A DNA stretch of 64,000 bases from JAEUQQ01 sp963697285 (GTDB lineage Bacteria; Acidobacteriota; Vicinamibacteria; Vicinamibacterales; JAFNAJ01), in assembly GCA_963697285.1 (NCBI GenBank), contig CAVONI010000011.1, positions 1,054,001-1,118,000 of the forward strand. Reading direction: 5' to 3'. The notes under the pieces were generated by a model, which saw only the letters and a program-made list of their open reading frames with translations, made no database searches and had not been told where the DNA came from. How positions within the stretch are numbered: the first letter of the stretch is position 1; the number at the start of each line of letters is the position of its first letter. The position numbers and the translations under genes are program-made. Positions 25,805-35,939 of this stretch are shown piece by piece.

Positions 25805-26365
25805 TCAGGCCGCGTCATTCGTGTACCGCGCATAGGTCGGCTTGTAGCCTACATACCTGCCGAGGGGGGCGAGAAACGGAATCAGCGCGAAGAACATCCG
25901 GTCGATTCTCGCAACCGGGACGGCCTCATCGTGAAACTCGTGGAAGATCACTGCTGCCTGCAACGGGTTCGGCCGCCCGCGTCGGTCTGTCTTCCCGTCA
26001 CGCGCCAGGCCGAACATCGTCTCGAACAACGCTTCCCAGCGCAGGGCAGGCAGCAGTTCGACGATGACGTGCAGGGTCTCGTGAGACGCGTTCCGCCAGT
26101 AGTGCGGCGTCCCTGGTGGAATGGTCAACTCGTCGCCTTCGACGAGACACAACTCGCGGCCGTCCATCGACGCGCAGAGCGCCCCTTTCAGGACCTTGAA
26201 GCGTTCTGTCTGCACGGGATGCGCGTGGGCGCCGACGGGCGACCCTCCCGGCTGCACGACGAGATCGAACTGGACGAGGCGCCCGTCAGTGTCGCGGGAC
26301 GTGCGCACGAACGTTATGCGTTCGCCGGTGACGGGGTTGTCGATTACATCGCCGGGCTTGGCCAT
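25805..26365 (-). CDS. cupin-domain protein
   Basis: 186 residues. A conserved beta-barrel spans about 15-110, with metal-site residues in GAHAHPVQTERFKVLKG and GDELTIPPGTPHYWRN, the two cupin motifs. The C-terminal 70 residues include a hydrophobic ARIDRMFFALIPFLAPLG helix that may touch the membrane. Cupins of this kind include dioxygenases, isomerases and sensors. Substrate unknown. Confidence 0.82.
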   Translation of the reverse strand: MAKPGDVIDNPVTGERITFVRTSRDTDGRLVQFDLVVQPGGSPVGAHAHPVQTERFKVLKGALCASMDGRELCLVEGDELTIPPGTPHYWRNASHETLHVIVELLPALRWEALFETMFGLARDGKTDRRGRPNPLQAAVIFHEFHDEAVPVARIDRMFFALIPFLAPLGRYVGYKPTYARYTNDAA

Positions 26366-26369
26366 CGGA

Positions 26370-26645
26370 TTACCTCATCGTTGACGAAGTCACGGTGACG
26401 GCATGTCCGATGAGTGCCATGTTGACCCTCCGCCTATGGCGATTCCCGCGAGGAGGGCAAACACACATCGCAGCAGGTTGGGCATGAGCGATCCCTCGTC
26501 GTCGACCATTGTGCCGCCCCGACGCCTCGAAGACGCAGTCGTCCGTCATCATCGACATCAGCGCGTCCACGTCGTGACGGTTCCACGCGTCGGCGAACGC
26601 CTGCAGCAGCCGTTCCTGGTCTCGATCTGTTGGTTGACGAACCAA
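26370..26645 (-). pseudogene. SnoaL/NTF2-like fragment
   Basis: The first helix and strand of an NTF2-like fold are clear (ERLLQAFADAWNRHDVDALM then MMTDDCVFEASG). The sequence then loses resemblance and becomes basic and disordered, so the remaining ~80 residues of the domain are missing or in another frame. No good start; a TTG at 26645 is the nearest. Probably a decayed cassette gene. Confidence 0.55.
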
Positions 26646-26655
26646 GGTCGCACTC

Positions 26656-27384
26656 TCAGACGCGACGCTGGCCGTTGCGGGCCGGTGGATGGATGACGTG
26701 GTTCCACAATCGGCCCAGCATTCCAGCGTTGGCCTTGCGAAGCCACCTTGCACATTCCGCAGTGTTCCCAGAGAGATATCGCTCGATCACTTCGCGAGCG
26801 CTCTGCTCATCCATGCCCACCGCGTGCGCCAGGGCTGCGCCATCTGAGTCAAGGCAATTCCCGGAGCGTCCCGCCGCGTCGAGCGTGAGGTGCAGCGAAC
26901 CGCCATCCCGCCGCCTGAACTCCAGCGTGTCGCCGGGCTTCATGAGTTCCAGCCATACGCAGGCAGTCTGCAGGTCAGGCTCGGCACGTCGCGCGCCGTC
27001 CTGATCCTTCATCTCGACCACCGGGTGAGCCCGAGCCTGTGCTTCCCTGATCGCTTCCGCCTCCTCAGGCAGACAGGGAACAAACGTCGTTCCGAGTCTC
27101 CCAAGCGCCGGATGCGTGGGGAAGTGCGTCCTCAGAACCCCGACCCAGTAGTCGAATGCAACCTGCGTCATCGGGTAGAGAGTGTGGGGTTGCAGAAGAA
27201 ACTCCGGAGGCGATTGTTGGCCGAGTGTCCAGCCTGGACCTTCATGACGACAGCCAGCGCACGCGTACCGCCGCTCGTGATAGGGCAGCATCACGCCGTC
27301 CATGCCGCGATAGTCCGAGTCGATGACCCAGGAGATCTGTTGGCAGCCCGGACATCGCAACTCGGTCAATCGGCGTGGTGTCAT
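26656..27384 (-). CDS. zinc-ribbon protein of unknown function
   Basis: 242 residues. The N-terminus holds a zinc ribbon, LRCPGCQQISWVIDSDY with CxxC followed by ACAGCRHEG about 30 residues later. The rest is mixed alpha/beta: a FDYWVGVLRTHFPTHPALGR segment, a strand-rich middle (TLEFRRRDGGSLHLTLDAAG) and a C-terminal helix SAREVIERYLSGNTAECARW. I do not recognise it. Its ATG lies 23 bp after an attC-like site, so it is the first gene of a putative cassette. Confidence 0.7.
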   Translation of the reverse strand: MTPRRLTELRCPGCQQISWVIDSDYRGMDGVMLPYHERRYACAGCRHEGPGWTLGQQSPPEFLLQPHTLYPMTQVAFDYWVGVLRTHFPTHPALGRLGTTFVPCLPEEAEAIREAQARAHPVVEMKDQDGARRAEPDLQTACVWLELMKPGDTLEFRRRDGGSLHLTLDAAGRSGNCLDSDGAALAHAVGMDEQSAREVIERYLSGNTAECARWLRKANAGMLGRLWNHVIHPPARNGQRRV

Positions 27385-27406
27385 TGCACCCGTCCCCGAT
27401 TCGTCG

Positions 27407-27480
27407 GCCTGACGATCCCGCTTCAGTGGCGGCGACTCATTCTCGCGCCGGCGGCCGACGCCTGCAAGCGCTCGTTGGGC
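27407..27480 (-). other. attC-like site B (74 bp)
   Basis: Minus strand: R'' box GCCCAAC, then GCTT-G-CAG on one arm and CTG-AAGC on the other, and R' box GTCAGGC. The extra G facing no partner matches the other three sites. It lies between the phosphoesterase stop (27635) and the zinc-ribbon gene start (27384), just where a cassette junction should be. The R' box has GTC instead of GTT. Confidence 0.7.
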
Positions 27481-27509
27481 GTCTCGCCGGGGCGTAGAAT
27501 CGTGTCATC

Positions 27510-27640
27510 GTGACTCAGCCCGCCGCCGCAGTATTGGCCGAGGCACTGCGCCTCGACGAACACGCGCGTGCCGGAACTGGCTGCCGAACGTTCGGCAAGC
27601 CTCGATGGCCCGCCTGGAGCCGTCGCGCCCGCTATCAGAC
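27510..27640 (+). pseudogene. addiction-module antitoxin remnant
   Basis: From a GTG at 27510 it reads TQPAAAVLAEALRLDEHARA, then after one frame change ELAAERSASLDGPPG. This is the conserved opening of the short PF09720-type antitoxins (..LL.EAL.L...ERA.LA..LL.SLD). The remaining ~40 residues and any toxin are missing. It is convergent with the phosphoesterase gene. Compare the intact relative at 36768-36989. Confidence 0.5.
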
Positions 27641-28286
27641 GACCATATGTTCCATGGTTTCCAGGTCGAGAATCATCGCGCGTTCGCGACCGGCGGAGGC
27701 AACATTCAGGTGCGTCCCCTGCCGTCCGAAGCCGCCATGGCTGTGGCCGTGAATGTGTGCCCGGACGGGATGCCGTTCCAGCAGGTCCCGTAACGATCGG
27801 CTGCCGATCTGCGCTGCCCCCGAGGCCCGGGTCAAGGATGCCCAGCGCTGGAGCATGCGACACGAAGATGGTGCCGGCGTCGAGCAACTCCTCCAGAGCC
27901 GCCAGATCGACCTCGATCTCCGCATCGAGCTTCTCGAACGGTCCGCCCATGAACGGCAGTGCGTACTGATAGCCGACGAACGAGTACCTGCCAAACGGGA
28001 CTCGCCGGCCATGAATCGACTGGACACGTGCCGACCGGGGGTTGAGTTCGACCAGGTCGTCGTTCCCCATGATGTAGAAGACTGGGAACCCCGTGCGGTC
28101 CAGGAACTCCGCGATCATCTGTGCCTCGTGTTCCTGAGCGGCCTCCGGACTGGCGAACCCGTCTGGACAGCCGAACAGGTCGCCGGCGAGAACGATAGCG
28201 TCAACATGATGCTCGAATGCTGTGCGGCCCAGCCACTCGTAGACGGAGTACTTGCCGTGCAAGTCAGCTGACGCGAGCAGTCTCAT
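27635..28286 (-). pseudogene. calcineurin-like metallophosphoesterase, one frameshift
   Basis: ATG at 28286. Motifs in order: LLASADLHGK, VLAGDLFGC, YIMGNDDLVE, VSHAPALGI and, after a frame change near 27,815 in a C-rich run, RAHIHGHSHGGFGRQGTHLN to the stop at 27635. These are the five metal-binding blocks of calcineurin-type phosphoesterases (YfcE/Icc-like). About 217 residues once corrected. A single-base indel explains the break; I cannot tell whether it is biological. It precedes attC-like site B. Confidence 0.75.
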
Positions 28287-28396
28287 TCCGATCCCCCTCC
28301 CAAGGGGTTGGCAATCATCGAAGCCTGGCGCGCCACGTCAGCCGCGCCCCGGCGAAGAATCGCACAGGGCGGTGGTGCGCCGGCCCCATCGGAATG

Positions 28397-29152
28397 TCAG
28401 GCGCGAGGCGACGGTGCCTTGTACCGGGCGCTCTGGAAGACGCGGAAGTCGGGCAGCCGCAACGCTGTCAGCACACCGTGCGAAACCGTGTCGATACCGA
28501 GGGTGCGTCCGACAATGGCCGGTGTTGGCCACCCGGCAATCAGGACGGCATTGTTCCAATGTCCGTACACGACGGTCTCCGCACCCGCGTACCCGCCGGG
28601 AAAACCGCCTGCTCCCCATATCAAGTCCTCGCGTCGTTGTTCTTCAAGGCTGACGATCCGGGGATCCAGGCCGCCGTGGGTGCAGACACAATCCGCAGTG
28701 CGGTGGTAGACGCGCAGATTCTCGAAGAACCGAATGTGTTCTGGCGGTACAGAATCGAAGAACACCTCGTACGGTAGCGAGCCGTGCCCCAGGTACAGTT
28801 CAGCCCCGGCGTTCGAGACCGCGTCGCTCAACGCTCTCGCGGCGTCAGGCGAGTAGCTTCGAATCGTGTCGAACGCCTCCATGCCGAGCAGCCACGAATG
28901 ACGACCATGGTCGCGAAGCGTCCGCAACAACCAGTCCTCGTGGTTGCCGAGCAAGCACACGACCTCTGCGCGCACGTCGCGTCGAAACGCGAGCACGGCG
29001 TCGACGCAGCCGCGGGTCTCGGGACCCCGGTCAATGTAGTCGCCAAGGAAGACCACGGTGTCGTCCGCACCAACCTCCTTGCGGATCTGGTCGAGGAGGT
29101 CGTTGAGGGCGGAGTGATTGCCGTGGATGTCGCCAACCGCAATAGTGGCCAT
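28397..29152 (-). CDS. PPP-type serine/threonine protein phosphatase
   Basis: 251 residues. All PPP signature blocks are present: GDIHGN, FLGDYIDRGPETRG, CLLGNHEDWL, VCTHGGLDP and the final YGHWNN. This is the bacterial PrpA/Bsu1-like single-domain form, which uses two metal ions (Mn or similar) to hydrolyse phosphoproteins or small phosphates such as diadenosine tetraphosphate. It lies downstream of attC-like site C with a leader of about 165 bp. No kinase partner is near. Confidence 0.88.
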   Translation of the reverse strand: MATIAVGDIHGNHSALNDLLDQIRKEVGADDTVVFLGDYIDRGPETRGCVDAVLAFRRDVRAEVVCLLGNHEDWLLRTLRDHGRHSWLLGMEAFDTIRSYSPDAARALSDAVSNAGAELYLGHGSLPYEVFFDSVPPEHIRFFENLRVYHRTADCVCTHGGLDPRIVSLEEQRREDLIWGAGGFPGGYAGAETVVYGHWNNAVLIAGWPTPAIVGRTLGIDTVSHGVLTALRLPDFRVFQSARYKAPSPRA

Positions 29153-29318
29153 GTCTGCTCACTCGAGGTGATCCGATGTTGGATCCGGCACCGACCGACG
29201 GCGTATACGGGGCCCATGAACTCCGTTGCCTGGGCGACAAGAACACGCTTGCCGCTGAGCACGTTCTGCATGAATCCGCTCCGGCTGGATGCGACATGGG
29301 CGAAGTGGCCTTGCGACG

Positions 29319-29389
29319 GCCTGACGATGCGTTCAGGGGCGCACGAAGCGCACAGCGCGAGTGCGGCCGACTGCAACGCGCGGTTGGGA
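29319..29389 (-). other. attC-like site C (71 bp)
   Basis: Minus strand: R''-like TCCCAAC, arm GCGTT-G-CAG, inner GC-rich palindrome around GCGCTGTGCGCTTCGTGCGC, arm CTG-AACGC, R' box GTCAGGC. The extrahelical G is in the same position as in sites A, B and D. It follows the FAD-oxidase stop by 48 bp and precedes the phosphatase gene. Confidence 0.72.
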
Positions 29390-29436
29390 CGCGCAGCGCG
29401 CCCTACGCGTGGTGTCGCGAACAGCGAGATGGACCC

Positions 29437-30918
29437 TCATCGTTTGCTCGCAGGCTCAGGCCGAATGTTCTGGTTTTCCCGGAAGAGGTTCGACGGGTCG
29501 TACTGCGCCTTGATTCGCGCCAGCCGGGGGTAGTTCACCCCGTAGACCTCGCGGATCCGCTCCGGTGTGCCTGGCGGCAGGTAGTTCACATAGGCGCGGC
29601 GCGCCCAGGGACGCAGTGCAGCGCCAGTCTCGGCCACCCACTGCACTGCCCGCGCGCGAGCCTCGGGCTTGTCCCACTCAGCAGCAACCAGGGTACTCAG
29701 CCCTGGTCCGCGCAGCGGGTAGGCGGTGGCAGTCATCGGAATGCGTGCCACCACCCCGTGCGAGAGGCCGAGCAGCATTTGTCCGACGCCCCGCCCATCG
29801 ACAGCCGCGCGCGCAAGCACGTCGATGACGCCATCGCTCAGGTCTTCGATGAACGCGCCGTCAACGGCAAGCGACGTCGTCGCCCAGACCTCGCCCTCGG
29901 GATCGGGAACAGAGGTGGACATCAGTGGGTCCACGGGGCGGAATGCGGCCTTCCACTGCTCGAGGTAGGTCGCCGCGGCTGCGGCGTCGCCGCGGTATCC
30001 GCAGCTCGCCGATGCACCTGACGCCGGGTCGACGTAGAACGCGGGGCGTGCCTCGTCGGGCGCGCCGCGTACGAGGTCGCCATATGCGCGCAACGCGCCG
30101 GCGATGTCGCGCCAGCCGATGTTGAACGCTGCCGCGTGCAACGGCACGACCGGGTGCAGCCGGAAGTCGAGTCGGGTGACGACGCCGAAGTTTCCGCCGC
30201 CGCCGCGGATTGCCCAGTACAGGTCCTCGTTCCTGCCCGGCCCGAGTTCGAGCACGTCACCGTCAGCGGTCACGAGCTGCGCGCCGATCAGGTTGTCGCA
30301 CGCCGTTCCGTACAGGCCTCTCCCGCTCGTGTCACCGCCCGCGAGCGCAAGGCCTGCAACGCCGACGGCGCCGCACGCCCCCATGGGCGTATACAGACCC
30401 GCGGCCAGCGTGGCCTTGAGGAGGTCTCTGATCCGGGTGCCGCCACCCACGGAGGCGACCTGGCGGTCGCGGTCGACGGTGACGGACGTCAACCTTCCGA
30501 GGTCGATCTGCAGCGCGCCATCGGCCACCCCGTATCCGGCATAGCTGTGACCGCCGGCGCGGATGGCGATGGGAACGGCGTGCTTGCGCGCGAACTCCAC
30601 GCAGCGCCGCACGTCATCGACGTCCGCGGCAGACACCATCGCGAGCGGGCGGCGATCGTAGGCGAGGTTCCAGACCCTCCTCGCCTCGTCGTAACCCGGT
30701 GAACTCCCACGCAGCAACCGTCCACGAACGCTGCGGGCGAGATCGTCGAGGGCCGACGCCGGATCGGCGGCGGCGTAGGCGGGCAGCATGCCCCGGTTCG
30801 CGCACGCTGCCAGCGCCACGGCACCGGTCGTGACGAGCCCGGCGTGCACGAAATCGCGACGGGTCCAGGTGGGGCCATCGTTCTTGACGGTCTGGGTACC
30901 AGCGAGAAGCGAGGTCAT
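29437..30918 (-). CDS. secreted FAD-linked oxidase (BBE/6-hydroxynicotine-oxidase type)
   Basis: 493 residues. A Tat signal is visible (WTRRDFVHAGLVTTGAVALA). The FAD PCMH domain holds the covalent-flavin histidine in PIAIRAGGHSYAGYGV and the typical GGDTSGRGLYGTACDN loop, then YWAIRGGGGNFGVVTRLDF. The C-terminus ends with the BBE segment YVNYLPPGTPERIREVYGVN and YDPSNLFRENQNI. Berberine-bridge-like enzymes oxidise alcohols, amines or sugars and pass electrons to oxygen. Substrate unknown. It is likely the gene of the cassette ending in attC-like site C. Confidence 0.9.
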   Translation of the reverse strand: MTSLLAGTQTVKNDGPTWTRRDFVHAGLVTTGAVALAACANRGMLPAYAAADPASALDDLARSVRGRLLRGSSPGYDEARRVWNLAYDRRPLAMVSAADVDDVRRCVEFARKHAVPIAIRAGGHSYAGYGVADGALQIDLGRLTSVTVDRDRQVASVGGGTRIRDLLKATLAAGLYTPMGACGAVGVAGLALAGGDTSGRGLYGTACDNLIGAQLVTADGDVLELGPGRNEDLYWAIRGGGGNFGVVTRLDFRLHPVVPLHAAAFNIGWRDIAGALRAYGDLVRGAPDEARPAFYVDPASGASASCGYRGDAAAAATYLEQWKAAFRPVDPLMSTSVPDPEGEVWATTSLAVDGAFIEDLSDGVIDVLARAAVDGRGVGQMLLGLSHGVVARIPMTATAYPLRGPGLSTLVAAEWDKPEARARAVQWVAETGAALRPWARRAYVNYLPPGTPERIREVYGVNYPRLARIKAQYDPSNLFRENQNIRPEPASKR

Positions 30919-30920
30919 GG

Positions 30921-31619
30921 CTAAAGTCCTCGGCCCGAAGGGGCGTCCATTCGTTCTGCGCGGTGCTTTATGCCCTTGAGTACCCTGCGCATCATCGGGA
31001 AGTCGCCGAATTCAAGCAAGACGAGAGTGAAGATGGCCATTCCGGGCGACTCCCAGGCGTACCGCTGCTTCAGTCGGGTCACGAGGCGCGTCTGGCCGGG
31101 GGCTCCAGGCGACAGGCGCCACGCCCAGGTGCTGTCAGGTTTGCTCCATAGGAGCCAGTGGTTCGCCTCGAAGGCTGTGAATCTGAATGCGGTCGTCTCG
31201 TTTACGGTGCTGGCCATCGGCATCCAGTCGCCGAGACGGGGGTTCTGAAACTCGTCGAGGACGGAGGTGGCACTTTCAATACCGGCGTTATCGAGAAGAT
31301 CGCAGGCATAGAAGCCCGCACGCCGATAGCCCATTTGCACTATCCAGGGCCACACCCTCTCTGGTGGCGCTGAGATCGTGATGGCGCGTGTGGCGTTGAA
31401 GGATGCGAGGGGCACGAGATCATCGCCAGGCATCGCAAGGCGGAGCTCTTCGTCTGTCGCTCCCCACCGCATATGCCAGCCCCGGTACAGCGGCGCCGTC
31501 GCAAAGAGCGGCAATGCGCCGAGGACATGCAGGGCGCCGCGGAATATCGATCGCCGAGGATTCAGGATGCCTCCTTGAGCGAGGAACGTAGAGTGAGAAT
31601 GCACAACGCTCGCGCTCAC
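30921..31619 (-). CDS. SRPBCC/START-like protein with N-terminal hydrophobic segment
   Basis: 232 residues. After an N-terminal hydrophobic stretch (GALHVLGALPLFATAPLYRG) comes an SRPBCC-like domain: TRAITISAPPERVWPWIVQM, GFYACDLLDNAGIES and WAWRLSPGAPGQTRLVTRLK. The end is a hydrophobic helix (AIFTLVLLEFGDFPMMRRV). Such proteins bind lipids or small hydrophobic ligands. The stop is 3 bp from the FAD-oxidase start, so both genes form one unit. Confidence 0.78.
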   Translation of the reverse strand: MSASVVHSHSTFLAQGGILNPRRSIFRGALHVLGALPLFATAPLYRGWHMRWGATDEELRLAMPGDDLVPLASFNATRAITISAPPERVWPWIVQMGYRRAGFYACDLLDNAGIESATSVLDEFQNPRLGDWMPMASTVNETTAFRFTAFEANHWLLWSKPDSTWAWRLSPGAPGQTRLVTRLKQRYAWESPGMAIFTLVLLEFGDFPMMRRVLKGIKHRAERMDAPSGRGL

Positions 31620-31688
31620 CTGCGAAGCGCATTCAGGATGATGCCAGTTGATGAACGCGATTCTACCGCTCGCGACCGCCGACCCCCC

Positions 31689-32325
31689 TCAGGGAGCGAT
31701 CCGCATCCGAATCCATTTCAGCGGGACGAACATGGACACCCGCCCTTGGTAGCTGCGGTAAGCGTCACCGAACTCGTGGACGAGCTTCCGCTCCTCCAGG
31801 AGCGTTCCGACGACAATGTAGACGGTGAGCACACCGTTGCCGACCAACGCCGCCATGTCCAGGTCGCCCGCCCACAAGAGCAGCACGACCGCGGTGTACC
31901 AGGGATGCCGGACCAGACCGAGGACACCACTCGAATCGATCCCACCCCCCGTCGCCAACCCCGCCGGAGGATGCCCCCCGCAACTGGCTGATCCCGACGA
32001 ACTGTCCGAGACTGTAGTGCCTTCCGCCAGCGACCACGAGCAGGATGCCGCAGGCCAGGAGAAGGTAGCGGGGGACCAGCCACACGCCCTCCCAGCGGAA
32101 GATCGCCTCTTGCCTAAGGGAGTGCGAGTACCACAGAACCGGGATGAGTGTGAGTATCGCGACAGAGTTGAAGAACAGCCGGTAGAACCGGAAGGAGTCG
32201 CCCAGCCTACGCTTCAGGAAGCCGGTCGCCGTCTCCGAGATCATTGCGCTGTGCAGCGTGCAGTACGCCGTCCAGGCGAGGGCAAGGAGGAGGTATCTCA
32301 AGGATTCCCCGTCTCGGCTCACCAT
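31689..32325 (-). pseudogene. isoprenylcysteine methyltransferase/NnrU-like membrane protein, one frameshift
   Basis: ATG at 32325. Helices YLLLALAWTAYCTLHSAMIS, LFFNSVAILTLIPVLWYSHS and VPRYLLLACGILLVVAGG are followed, after a frame change near 31,965 in a C-rich run, by LGLVRHPWYTAVVLLLWAGD and LEERKLVHEFGDAYRSYQGR. The RHPWY and EE...YR.Y blocks are the ICMT/PEMT cofactor region. About 211 residues when joined. Function: probable membrane methyltransferase or a non-catalytic relative. Confidence 0.72.
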
Positions 32326-32399
32326 GCCGCCGGCCGCTCGATATCCGGCGATCGGCCACGGGCACGCGCGCCGTGACAAGTCGCGGGCTGGCCGAACGT

Positions 32400-32436
32400 C
32401 ACCCTTCCGCGGCACCCTTCCGCGGCACCCTTCCGT
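32400..32436. repeat. three tandem 13-bp units
   Basis: CACCCTTCCGCGG is repeated almost perfectly at 32400, 32413 and 32426, the last unit truncated. It is directly followed by attC-like site D. No known function. Confidence 0.55.
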
Positions 32437-32440
32437 GTCG

Positions 32441-32501
32441 GGCTAACGACCGCGGTTCAGCCGCGGCGCGCAGCGCCGTCCGCTGCAACCGCCCGTCAGG
32501 G
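32441..32501 (-). other. attC-like site D (61 bp), best folded
   Basis: Minus strand: R'' GCCCTGAC, then GCGGTT-G-CAGC-GGA-CGGCGC, loop TGC, GCGCCG-CG-GCTG-AACCGC, then R' box CGTTAGCC. The arms pair perfectly apart from one extrahelical G and a short unpaired central spacer, which is the textbook attC layout. It lies 5' of the methyltransferase gene, at the end of the cassette run that abuts the plus-strand VPS10 gene. Confidence 0.78.
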
Positions 32502-32716
32502 CTCAATGTACCAGCCTTCGGTACCCTTGTGGCACCTCTTTAACTGCGCGCGCGACGCTCGTGGAGGATCCTGCCGCCGTTGTGATCGACCGACCGGGGG
32601 ATGACGCGCGTCCCGCACATGCCGAACGGGCCGAAAGCCGCGACCCTCTATATAATCGGCGTCGCTCACGCCGCGTTCGCGCGCGGCCCGGGGTCGGTCG
32701 CACATCCAGGATTCAT

Positions 32717-35700
32717 ATGTTCCGAAAACTCAGCGTCATCGTTGTTCTCTGCCTCGGCGCCCTCACACTCTCCGCCCAGGTCACCCCGCCGGCCGCCGAG
32801 GACCCGAACACGTACTTCAAGCCGGTGCGATGGCGCTCGATCGGGCCCTTTCGGGGCGGGCGTGCCGTTGCCGGCACCGGTGTCGTCGGCGACCCCACGA
32901 CCTACTACATGGGCACCACCGGCGGCGGGCTCTGGAAGACCGACAACATGGGCGTCACGTGGCGCAACGTCTCGGACGGCTACTTCAAGACCGGTTCGGT
33001 CGGGGCGATCGCCGTGGCCGAGAGCGATCCGAACGTGGTCTACGTCGGCATGGGCGAGCACGCGGTGCGCGGCGTGATGACGCACCATGGCGACGGCGTC
33101 TACCGCTCCACCGATGCCGGCAAGACGTGGAAGCGCGTCGGGCTGGAGCTGACCCAGCACATCTCCCGCATCGTCGTGCACCCGAAGGATCCCGACACCG
33201 TCCTCGTGGCGGCGCAGGGCGCGCTCTACAGCGCGTCCGAGGAGCGCGGGCATCTTCAAGTCGACCGACGGCGGGGCGACCTGGAAGAAGGTCCTGTTCG
33301 TGAACGACAAGACCGGCGCCGCGGAACTGTCGATGGACGCGACGAACCCGCGGATCCTCTACGCGGCGATGTGGGAACACGGCCGCCGGCCCTGGCAGGT
33401 GATCAGCGGCGGTGCCGGCAGCGGCCTGTACAAGTCCACCGACACCGGCGACACCTGGCAGAAGATGACCGAGGGGCTGCCCGAGCAGATGGGCAAGATG
33501 GCGATCGCCGTCAGCCGCTCGAACCCGGAAAAGGTGTACGCCCTGATCGAGAGCGACTCGGCCAAGGACGAACGCGGGCTGTATGTCTCGACGAACTCGG
33601 GCAAGACCTGGACCCAGGTGACCAGCGAGCCGCGGCTGGTGCAGCGGGCCTGGTACTACACGGAACTCTTCATCGACCCGAAGGACGAGCGCACGATCTA
33701 CGTGCTGAGCGCGCCCGCGCTGCGATCGAAGGACGCGGGCAAGACCTGGGAGACGTTGTCGGGCACGCACGGTGATTACCACGATCTGTGGATCAACCCC
33801 GACAACCCCCGCAACTTCATCATCTCGAACGACGGCGGATGTGCGATCACGTTCGACGCCGGCAGCAGCTGGAGCGCCGAGGACAACCAGCCGACGGCGC
33901 AGTTCTACCGACTCAACGCGGACAACCGGTTCCCGTACCGCATCTACGCGGCACAACAGGACAACACGTCGGTCGTGATCGCGAGCCGCGAGCTGGGCGG
34001 CGGGGGCATCACGGAGGCGAGCTGGAAAGCCTCCGCCGGCGGCGAGAGCGCGTTCCTCGCCTTCGACCCGGACAACCCCCGCTACGTGATGGGGGGCAGC
34101 TACCAGGGCACGATCGAGGTGATCGACACGGAGGCCGCGGCGGGCACCAACATCATGGCGGCGCCGATCCAGTACCTCAGCATGGACGCCAAGGACATGA
34201 AGTACCGCTACAACTGGAACGCGCCCATCATCTGGAGCCGGTGGGAACCGCGCACCTTCTATCACGGCGCCCAGGTCCTGCTGAAGACGAGCGACATGGG
34301 CAAGACGTGGAAGGAGGTGTCGCCCGACCTCACGCGCAACGAGAAGGAGAAGCAGGCCACGCCCGGCGTCCCGTACACGAACGAGGCGGTCGGCGCCGAG
34401 AACTACGGCACGCTGGCCTACGTGGTGGAATCGCCCCACGAGAAGGGGGTGATCTGGACCGGCAGCGACGACGGCCTGGTGCACGTGACCCGCGACGGCG
34501 GCGCAACGTGGAAGAACGTCACGCCCAAGGGGCTGGCCGAGTGCCTCGTCAACGCCATCGAGGTCTCCCCGTTCGACAAGGCCACCGCCTACATCGCCAC
34601 CACCCGCTACAAGTTCAACGATCACGCGCCGGGGCTCTACAAGACGACCGACTACGGCGCGACGTGGACGAAGATCGACCGCGGCATTCCCGCCAACGCC
34701 TTCACCAGGGTCGTTCGGGAAGACGACGTGAGGCGCGACCTGCTCTTTGCCGGGACCGAACTCGGCGTGTTCATCTCGTGGAACGGTGGCCGGGACTGGT
34801 CACCCTTCCAGTTGAACCTGCCGATCACGCCCGTCACCGACCTCCGGATCCACCAGGGCAACCTGATTGCCGCGACCTCGGGCCGCTCGCTCTGGATCCT
34901 CGACGACCTCGCGCTCATCCGGCAGTACAAGAACGACACGCCGGACCTGTTCCTGTATCAGCCGGGCAACGCGTACCTGGCTAACGGCGGAAGCGAGCTG
35001 AACGCCCCGGAAGGAGGACTTCACCGGCGCCGACCTGACGCGCGGCGTGAACCCGGCGAACGGGATCGTCCTCTACTATCGCCTGCCGGAGCTGGCGAAG
35101 ACCGACGAGATCACGATCGAGGTCGCGGACGCGGAGGGCAAGCCAGTCAGCGCGTTCTCGTCGAAGAAGGACGCCGACTTCAAGAAGTGGGACGGGGGGC
35201 CGAGCGCGGAGCCGGTGCTGCCGAAATCGAAGGGGCTGAACCGGTTCGTGTGGGACATGCGCTACCCCACGATTCCTGGCGTGCCGGGGGTGTACGTCGA
35301 GGGCAGCTACCGCGGGCACAAGGCGATCCCGGGCAAGTACCGCTTCAGGCTGAAGGTGAAGGACCGGACGCTCGAGACCGACGCGGAGATCCTGGCGAAC
35401 CCGCTGTATGCGACCAGCGCCGCGGAGTACGCGGAGTACCACGCCGAGATGTCGGGCATGGAGCGCGAGCTGACCGCGATGCACCGGCTGGTGAACAGCG
35501 TGTACGACCAGCAGAAGCAGCTCGAGTCGCTGCTCGCGGCCCTGCCGTCCGGCGACAAGTACGCCGAGGTCAAGCGCGACGGCGACGCCCTTCTCGAGAA
35601 GCTGAAGGCCTGGGACGCCGACATGGTGCAGCGCCGGTCCAGGGCCTACGACGACGTCGAGAACTTCCCCAACAAGTTCACGGCGAATTACCTGTTCCTG

Positions 35701-35880
35701 GTCAACCAGACGGAAAGCGATCTGCCCCGGGTCAACCAGCCGAACCGCGAGCGGCTCGCACAGCTGAATGCCGAGTGGGCCACGCTGAAGGCGCGTGCGG
35801 ATCGGCTGACCGCCGAGGAGATCCCGGCGCTGAACAAGCGGCTCTGGGAGCTGGGCTTCGGCGCGATCTGGAAGAAGTAG
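32717..35880 (+). CDS. secreted VPS10/BNR beta-propeller protein (two frame breaks)
   Basis: ATG at 32717 with a signal peptide (FRKLSVIVVLCLGALTLSAQ). About 1,053 residues once two frame changes are corrected, near 33,245 (GALYSASEERG continuing as IFKSTDGGATWKKV) and near 35,015 (continuing as KEDFTGADLTRGV). It contains many BNR/Asp-box repeats (STDAGKTW, STDTGDTW, STNSGKTW, TSDMGKTW, TRDGGATW, TTDYGATW) and a C-terminal helical domain. This is the sortilin-like propeller family abundant in Acidobacteriota and Bacteroidota, annotated as glycosyl hydrolase or VPS10 protein. Catalytic activity is unproven. It is the only large plus-strand gene inside the minus-strand array. Confidence 0.82.
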
Positions 35881-35939
35881 GCGGGATTGGTGCCGGTAAG
35901 GACCAAGACGGACTGCAGCCGCTTAGCGCGCGGCCGTTC

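Noticed and set aside
32400..32436. The 13-bp tandem units as part of attC site D
   Set aside because: They are outside both R boxes and cannot pair with the arms; reported as a separate short repeat.
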